Positions 1 through 3,629 of a DNA stretch of 5,216 bases are shown here, piece by piece (positions within the stretch are counted from its first letter, which is position 1; every line of letters starts with the position of its first letter). Source of the stretch: Caryophanales bacterium UBA782 (GTDB lineage Bacteria; Bacillota_I; Bacilli_A; RFN20; CAG-826); contig DBJG01000065.1 of assembly GCA_002296455.1 (NCBI GenBank), forward strand, positions 1 to 5,216, written 5' to 3'. A program made the position numbers and the translations under genes. The notes under the pieces were generated by a model. The model made no database searches. It was not told the origin of the DNA and worked only from the letters and a program-made list of their open reading frames with translations.

Positions 1-70
1 GTAAATTCACATCCGAAAGGGCCTCAAAGCCATTGGGATAAATCTTGGTTACGTTTTGTAGTTCAATCAT
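1..70 (-). CDS. ABC transporter ATP-binding protein, PhnC-like (N-terminal fragment)
   Basis: Only the first 23 codons are present; the gene runs off the left edge. The translation begins MIELQNVTKIYPNGFEALSD, the typical opening of an ABC ATPase: the first beta strand, the K-x-Y-P-N-G segment whose aromatic residue stacks on the ATP adenine, and the start of the strand before the Walker A loop. The Walker motifs lie outside the window. The ATG is preceded by AGGAAAG (74-80), a well-placed ribosome binding site. It starts 33 nt after the stop of the binding-protein gene on the same strand, with no terminator between, so the two are very probably one operon. By position it should energise import of that protein's ligand, as PhnC does for PhnD. 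Fragment length prevents a finer family call; an ATPase of another importer subfamily is possible. Confidence 0.85.
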   Translation of the reverse strand, partial: MIELQNVTKIYPNGFEALSDVNL

Positions 71-103
71 GGTCTTTCCTCGAAGCATTTTGCTTAGTTC
101 AAA

Positions 104-1261
104 TTAGGCAAGCTTGTTTTCTTTCATCCAATCGTACATGGCGCGAGCGCTGTCGTAGTTTTTGTCGTCAGCATCCGCATAGCCAGTGTGCGAATAGATT
201 TGATAAAGATAATAAGCGCCAGTTCCTTCTGTCTTGCTATCTCCGTCCTTGACCGCTTCCATGAACGCTTTGCGAATCGCTTCCCGTTTGGTTTTGGCAA
301 TTCTCGAATAGATACTCAATGTGTCATTGAAGATAGGATCAGTGATGGCGACTGTGTAGGTCTTGGTGAAAAGGCCATCGTCTCCTTTATATTTGCTCGT
401 ATCTTGAACATATGCGCTGCCATAGCGAATATCCATGAATCCGCAAACGACGTCATACGTGCCGTCCATTAAGCCATCAACCGCGGCTGGGTAGCTTGGA
501 GTCACTACACCTTTAACGGCAAGTTTTTTGTCTTCTTCGGATAATGCCTCGTAATCGCTCCCATCAACGAATCCTTTGGTGAAGCCATGATCGACGAGAT
601 ATTTGGAAGGATAGTTGTAACCAGCGCTAGAACCGACGTTCATATGTCCCATGACCGCGCCGGATTGTTTGACTTCTTCGATGGTCACTTCACCATCGCC
701 GTTTAAATCAAGCTTGCCTTTGCCAAGTTTTTCTCTTTCAGCATCACGTAAGCACATAATAACAGCAGAATAATAAGAAACTTGGGTTGTACTTTGCTGC
801 CCACGGTATTCATAGCCGTCTTTGCCGTTCATCGCGTTACGTTGTTTTTCCTTGGCATCTTCATCAAAACCAGGGAAATCTTCAGCCTGAACTTTATAGC
901 CAGCACGGGTCGCGGATAAAAGAACATCGACTTTTCCAGGGTGCTCTTTGGTCACTTGAGCATAGTTGCCAGCAGGAAGGAAAGCGCCGTCGAGTTGTCC
1001 GTTCCAAAGTGCGGTAGCCGCCGCTGCGTAGGTGGTAGAAACGGAAATATTAAAAGTGTAACCAGGAACAAGTCTTTCTAGTATTGGCGTAAGTTTTTGA
1101 GCGTTGGAGATAAGAGTGGCAGGTGAATTTGATGGAACAAGTTGTAACGTAATGTTCTTGTCATCTTCGAGAGTGCCCTCGTCATTCCCACAGCCGACGA
1201 GCGCGGCGGACAAAATTAAGCCGCCCATGATGAGAGAAGTCGCAAATCTTTTCTTTTGCAT
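104..1261 (-). CDS. PhnD-like substrate-binding lipoprotein of an ABC importer (phosphate/phosphite/phosphonate family)
   Basis: This 385-residue protein is the extracellular ligand-binding part of an ABC importer. Residues 1-24 form a lipoprotein signal: basic MQKKR, a hydrophobic stretch, and lipobox LVGC with Cys24 as the lipidated residue. The rest resembles the PhnD family (type II periplasmic binding fold): LQLVPSNSP near 39-47, the WNGQLDGAFLPAGNYAQV segment near 86-103, YYSAVIM near 163-169, and the ligand-loop-like GSSAGYNYP at 210-218. Compared with the family pattern it has extra sequence at about 125-160 and a canonical EF-hand loop at 185-196, just before the ligand loop. Two further cysteines (170 and 273) are present in the mature protein. 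The start is supported by AGAGGAA (1268-1274), with 8 nt between its GG and the ATG. The ATPase gene follows 33 nt downstream. Family membership is fairly sure; the ligand is not. Phosphonate, phosphite and phosphate are usual, but the mycoplasmal relative p37/Cypl binds thiamine pyrophosphate. Confidence 0.88.
   Translation of the reverse strand: MQKKRFATSLIMGGLILSAALVGCGNDEGTLEDDKNITLQLVPSNSPATLISNAQKLTPILERLVPGYTFNISVSTTYAAAATALWNGQLDGAFLPAGNYAQVTKEHPGKVDVLLSATRAGYKVQAEDFPGFDEDAKEKQRNAMNGKDGYEYRGQQSTTQVSYYSAVIMCLRDAEREKLGKGKLDLNGDGEVTIEEVKQSGAVMGHMNVGSSAGYNYPSKYLVDHGFTKGFVDGSDYEALSEEDKKLAVKGVVTPSYPAAVDGLMDGTYDVVCGFMDIRYGSAYVQDTSKYKGDDGLFTKTYTVAITDPIFNDTLSIYSRIAKTKREAIRKAFMEAVKDGDSKTEGTGAYYLYQIYSHTGYADADDKNYDSARAMYDWMKENKLA
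674..709 (-). other. EF-hand calcium-binding loop encoded within the PhnD-like gene
   Basis: Residues 185-196 read DLNGDGEVTIEE. This fits the canonical 12-residue EF-hand loop at every key place: Asp at 1, Asn at 3, Asp at 5, Gly at 6, hydrophobic Val at 8 and Glu at 12. It is flanked by a likely helix before (LRDAEREKLGKGK) and a helix after (IEEVKQ), as in dockerin-like or EF-hand units. Only one loop is visible, so it would act singly. Calcium binding is inferred from the motif. Confidence 0.75.
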
Positions 1262-1274
1262 TTTTTATTCCTCT

Positions 1275-1285
1275 GGGTTTAACCC
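1275..1285. repeat. Short palindrome beside the ribosome binding site of the PhnD-like gene
   Basis: GGGTT-T-AACCC is a perfect inverted repeat with a one-base centre. It lies directly upstream of the AGAGGAA ribosome binding site of the transporter gene. It could be a repressor site or, as RNA, a 4-bp hairpin (GGGT-TAA-ACCC) beside the ribosome site. Its short length makes chance plausible. Confidence 0.25.
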
Positions 1286-1310
1286 GATATTGGAATCATG
1301 AAACAAATCT

Positions 1311-1364
1311 GAAGAAAAAAGCGAAAGTCCCCCCAATCAACAAGATTTGAGAAATTCTTTTCGC
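1311..1364 (-). promoter_or_regulatory. Possible structured leader / attenuator before the PhnD-like gene
   Basis: Read on the minus strand, GCGAAA (1359-1364) can pair with TTTCGC (1321-1326), and the second arm is followed at once by TTTTTTCTTC (1311-1320), the shape of an intrinsic terminator. Inside the long loop, AAGAATTT and AAATCTT can form a second short hairpin with one bulged A and a CTC loop, followed by a run of six G. The outer stem has only 6 bp and its enclosed span is long, so stability is doubtful. It matches no riboswitch or T-box consensus that I recognise. The coding start is about 50 nt further downstream. Confidence 0.25.
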
Positions 1365-1470
1365 AATACTGTCATATTGTTTTCGATTCCGTATTTCAGT
1401 ATAGGCACTTATTTCAATGACAAAAAAGTAAAACAACAAAGAAACCGTTTTCCATCAATATTGCTTTGCA

Positions 1471-1499
1471 TTCTGGAAAAGACGGGGTTAATCTATAAT
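1471..1499 (+). promoter_or_regulatory. Candidate promoter for the XRE regulator gene
   Basis: TATAAT at 1494-1499 is a perfect -10 box. At a 17-bp spacing the -35 position is TTCTGG (1471-1476), a weak match to TTGACA. A better-looking TTGCAT (1466-1471) would need a 22-bp spacer. The -10 sits inside an imperfect dyad, TTAA-N2-TAT-A-ATA-N2-TTAA (1488-1506), which could be an operator. Transcription from here would give a leader of about 140 nt before the gene at 1644. Confidence 0.35.
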
Positions 1500-1598
1500 A
1501 CTTTAAAACGCATCAAACTAATCGTGTTCTTCTTCCGATATAGAAATACTTTTTGGTTCTTTTCTAGCGACCAATACTCTCCAATCGTTTTAGAGAAA

Positions 1599-1631
1599 GA
1601 AACCATTATCGCTTAAGGCATGAAACCATTA
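1599..1631 (+). repeat. Pair of 10-bp direct repeats upstream of the XRE regulator gene
   Basis: GAAACCATTA occurs exactly at 1599-1608 and again at 1622-1631, 23 bp from start to start, ending a few bases before the ribosome binding site of the regulator gene. A related GAAACCGTTT lies at 1441-1450. Same-face tandem sites of this size just ahead of an XRE gene suggest autoregulation; this is inference. The sites lie downstream of the only good -10 box, so they would be roadblock or RNA-level sites unless a nearer promoter exists. Confidence 0.35.
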
Positions 1632-1643
1632 AAATAGAAAAGG

Positions 1644-2237
1644 ATGAAAGAATTGAATGAAATTGTGGGAGCAAATCTCCAAGAGCTTCGGAAGTCACGC
1701 CACTTGACGCAACAAGAACTTGCCGAGCAAGTAGGGTTCAGTGACAAAAGCATCTCAAAATGGGAACTGGGAAAGGCAATTCCAAGCGTTGATATTTTGA
1801 TTGACTTTGCCTCGTTTTTTGGTGTCACTGTCGACTATATCATCACCGAACGCGAGCCAGGTGAAGTGCAAAAAGCAATGAATGATGATACGAAAAAGAA
1901 AAGTAACCAAATCATTTTGATCGCCTTAGCCGTATGCTTCATTTTTGCGACCGCAGGAGCAATATATATTACAAACATCATCAACGCTCATTCGCTCGAT
2001 TTATGGATTGCTTTCATCTGGGCAATCCCCATCAGTTTCTTCGTCTGCGCCGCTTTTAACCTTCACTTTTGGCGAAGAAACATTTCCTTTTATATCTTCG
2101 CTTCTTTATTTGCCTGGACGTTAATTGCCGCTTTTCATATTCATTTTTATTATTATGCCCATGAAAACCTCTGGTACATTTATTTGCTTTTGATACCAAT
2201 TCAAATCGCCATCGTACTCATGGCAAACCTTAAATAG
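1644..2237 (+). CDS. XRE-family HTH transcriptional regulator with C-terminal membrane domain
   Basis: This 197-residue protein joins a DNA-binding domain to a membrane anchor. Residues about 9-65 are a Cro/C1-type helix-turn-helix: LTQQELAEQVGFSDKSISKWE carries the scaffold and recognition helices (turn near G31-F32, recognition helix about 34-40), followed by IPSVDILIDFASFFGVTVDY. A charged linker (67-87, ending DDTKKK) leads to about four hydrophobic helices near 88-113, 119-140, 147-168 and 176-195. The membrane part matches no family I can name. Such proteins are common in Firmicutes and are thought to be membrane-tethered repressors. The start is ambiguous: at ATG 1644 the AGAAAAGG ribosome site abuts the codon, whereas TTG 1653, in frame, would sit 8 nt after AAAAGGA. 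The choice costs three residues and leaves the domain intact. The gene is divergent from the transporter operon and convergent with tyrS. Target genes are unknown; autoregulation or control of the transporter is possible. Confidence 0.85.
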   Translation: MKELNEIVGANLQELRKSRHLTQQELAEQVGFSDKSISKWELGKAIPSVDILIDFASFFGVTVDYIITEREPGEVQKAMNDDTKKKSNQIILIALAVCFIFATAGAIYITNIINAHSLDLWIAFIWAIPISFFVCAAFNLHFWRRNISFYIFASLFAWTLIAAFHIHFYYYAHENLWYIYLLLIPIQIAIVLMANLK

Positions 2238-2242
2238 AATTT

Positions 2243-2269
2243 AAAAAACGCCGCTAGGGCGTTTCTTTT
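2243..2269. terminator. Bidirectional intrinsic terminator between the XRE gene and tyrS
   Basis: AAACGCC (2246-2252) pairs with GGCGTTT (2258-2264) around a 5-nt GCTAG loop. On the plus strand it ends in TTTCTTTT; on the minus strand the mirror gives TTTTTT. It lies 5 nt after the regulator's stop and overlaps the tyrS stop codon, so it serves both convergent genes. Confidence 0.85.
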
Positions 2270-3518
2270 AGAATTCTCCAAGGTACCAATTTTTCTTTCC
2301 GCGCCGAACGATGATGTACTTCCCAAACATCGCATCGTTTTTCCCAAAAACGCGATTTTGGTCATTGATTCTATCCCCGTTCACAAGAACACTATTTTGT
2401 TCAATGAATGTCCTTGCTTGGGTTTTGCTACTCGCAGCACCTACCTTGATGAGCAAATCGACAAGATTAATATTTTCATCAATTTTCGTCTTGAGTGACC
2501 CTAGTAGTTCTTCGATTTCCGCTTCATTCAGGCTTTTCACTTCTCCAGAGAAGAGGACATTACTCATTTTGACCGCTTCTTCTGCTGCTTCTTCCCCGTG
2601 AATATCCTTTGTCACTTCGTAAGCAAGTTTCTTTTGAGCAATTCTCATGCCAGGGTTTGATAGATGCTCGCGGGCGATATTTTCAATCTCTTCGTGAGAA
2701 AGGAACGTAAACACTTTTAGGTAACGGACCGCATCTTCATCGGTGGTATTGATGAAAAATTGGTAGAGCTGATAAGGAGAAGTTAATTCGCGATTTAAGA
2801 ACAAAGCCCCTTTCTCGCTCTTTCCGAATTTCTTGCCATCACTTCTTGTGATAAGACGGCAAGTTAAGGCCTCTACTTCTTCATTATCACCATCTAATTT
2901 ACGAATCAATTCTAAGCCGCTTGTAAGGTTCCCCCATTGATCGTTTCCACCCACTTGAATGGATACGCCTTTTTCGTGATGAAGGTGATAAAAATCGATG
3001 GATTGAAGAATCTGGTAAGCGAATTCCGTGAAGGAGATGCCCGCTTCTAAGCGTGAGGAAACAATTTCCTTTGAGAGCATGTAATTAATTGGAAAATATT
3101 TGCCATAATCGCGCAAAAAATCGAGAGTTGACATCTTTCCGAGCCAATCGTAGTTGTTCACAATCTCCCCTTTTGCAGGATCGCTTAAGTCCAAGAAACG
3201 CTCAAGCTGGGCTTTGATAGCGGCGGTATTCGCTGCCAAAGTCTCTTTTGTTTGAAGATTTCTTTCTTTACTTTTTCCACTTGGGTCGCCGATCATGCCA
3301 GTGGCTCCGCCAACAACGGCAATGATTTTATGCCCTGCTCTTTGAAAACGCATCAATAGCGAAATCATGACGTAGTTGCCAACATGCATCGAAGATGCGC
3401 TAGGATCAAAGCCACAATAAATGACAGTCGGCTTTGAAAGAATTTTCGCCACTTTTTCCTCGCTCGAGTATTGTTCGATAAGTCCTCGGTAATTCAAGTC
3501 TTCAATGATGTTTTCCAT
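2268..3518 (-). CDS. tyrS: Tyrosyl-tRNA synthetase (TyrRS, class I)
   Basis: This cytoplasmic enzyme attaches tyrosine to tRNA-Tyr using ATP. The 416 residues match the usual bacterial length (about 420). The Rossmann catalytic domain carries the HIGH-type motif as HVGN at 45-48, within YCGFDPSASSMHVGN, and the KMSKS-type loop as KFGKS at 230-234, as in the Bacillus enzymes. Tyrosine-pocket residues known from the Geobacillus enzyme are in place: Tyr34, Asp78 (in GDPSGKS), and Tyr168, Gln172 and Asp175 in YQILQSID. The QVGGNDQWGN segment at 188-197 is also typical. An anticodon-binding alpha domain follows, then an S4 RNA-binding domain at about 350-395 (LVDLLIKVGAASSKTQA, VLVNGDRI). All catalytic residues look intact. 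The ATG has an AGG-type ribosome site 8 nt upstream. A promoter and the groEL terminator lie just upstream, so it appears to be its own transcription unit, without room for a T-box leader. Confidence 0.98.
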   Translation of the reverse strand: MENIIEDLNYRGLIEQYSSEEKVAKILSKPTVIYCGFDPSASSMHVGNYVMISLLMRFQRAGHKIIAVVGGATGMIGDPSGKSKERNLQTKETLAANTAAIKAQLERFLDLSDPAKGEIVNNYDWLGKMSTLDFLRDYGKYFPINYMLSKEIVSSRLEAGISFTEFAYQILQSIDFYHLHHEKGVSIQVGGNDQWGNLTSGLELIRKLDGDNEEVEALTCRLITRSDGKKFGKSEKGALFLNRELTSPYQLYQFFINTTDEDAVRYLKVFTFLSHEEIENIAREHLSNPGMRIAQKKLAYEVTKDIHGEEAAEEAVKMSNVLFSGEVKSLNEAEIEELLGSLKTKIDENINLVDLLIKVGAASSKTQARTFIEQNSVLVNGDRINDQNRVFGKNDAMFGKYIIVRRGKKNWYLGEF

Positions 3519-3538
3519 AAGTTATACCTGCCAAAAGT

Positions 3539-3566
3539 ATTCTACCTTTCTTTTTTTGGAAGTCGA
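3539..3566 (-). promoter_or_regulatory. Probable promoter of tyrS
   Basis: On the minus strand TCGACT (3561-3566, four of six matches to TTGACA) and TAGAAT (3539-3544, five of six to TATAAT) are separated by 16 bp containing an A-run. The -10 lies 20 nt upstream of the tyrS ATG, implying a very short 5' leader. It lies just downstream of the T-tract of the groEL terminator, which fits independent transcription. Confidence 0.5.
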
Positions 3567-3570
3567 GAAA

Positions 3571-3606
3571 AGAAAGAAAAAAGGTCATAAGCATTTCTTA
3601 TGACCT
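3571..3606 (-). terminator. Intrinsic terminator of groEL
   Basis: A 10-bp perfect stem, AGGTCATAAG (3582-3591) with CTTATGACCT (3597-3606), encloses a 5-nt loop. Read on the minus strand it is followed by an unbroken T-run and then TTTTTCTTTCTTTT. It begins about 24 nt after the groEL stop codon. The plus-strand side lacks a T-tract, so it acts in the groEL direction only. Confidence 0.92.
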
Positions 3607-3629
3607 CTTATGGCTATTTCCAGTCGAGA

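Larger units (their letters stand above)
1262..1643. other. Divergent intergenic region between the transporter operon and the XRE regulator gene
   Basis: This 382-bp AT-rich stretch has no convincing gene. An open frame on the plus strand starts from TTG at 1347 but has no ribosome binding site and no recognisable domain. The region contains a possible structured leader of the transporter mRNA (1311-1364, minus), a small GGGTT-T-AACCC palindrome at 1275-1285 next to that gene's ribosome binding site, a perfect TATAAT at 1494-1499 (plus), and a direct repeat close to the regulator start. On the minus strand TTGTCA (1418-1423) and TATACT (1398-1403) could be -35 and -10 boxes for the transporter. 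Their 14-bp spacer is too short for a standard promoter, so I do not call it. Confidence 0.6.

Noticed and set aside
1398..1423. TTGTCA and TATACT on the minus strand as a promoter for the transporter operon
   Set aside because: The 14-bp spacer is too short for a standard sigma-70-type promoter, so it is noted but not called.
1347..1616. 89-codon open frame on the plus strand in the divergent intergenic region
   Set aside because: It starts from TTG with no ribosome binding site, has AT-driven Phe/Ile/Lys-rich composition, matches no domain, and contains the -10 box and repeats assigned to regulation.
1620..1637. Five-codon frame MKPLK ending in TAG just before the XRE gene, a possible leader peptide
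   Set aside because: The AAGG before it is too close to the ATG and no attenuator follows. Such a short frame is expected by chance, and it overlaps the direct repeat.
3519..3582. T-box riboswitch before tyrS
   Set aside because: The space between the groEL terminator and tyrS is about 60 nt, too short, and no TGGNACC-type box is present.
3561..3629. 8-bp repeat AGTCGAGA at 3561-3568 and 3622-3629
   Set aside because: Two short copies flanking a terminator, one overlapping the proposed tyrS -35, with no further symmetry; most likely chance.
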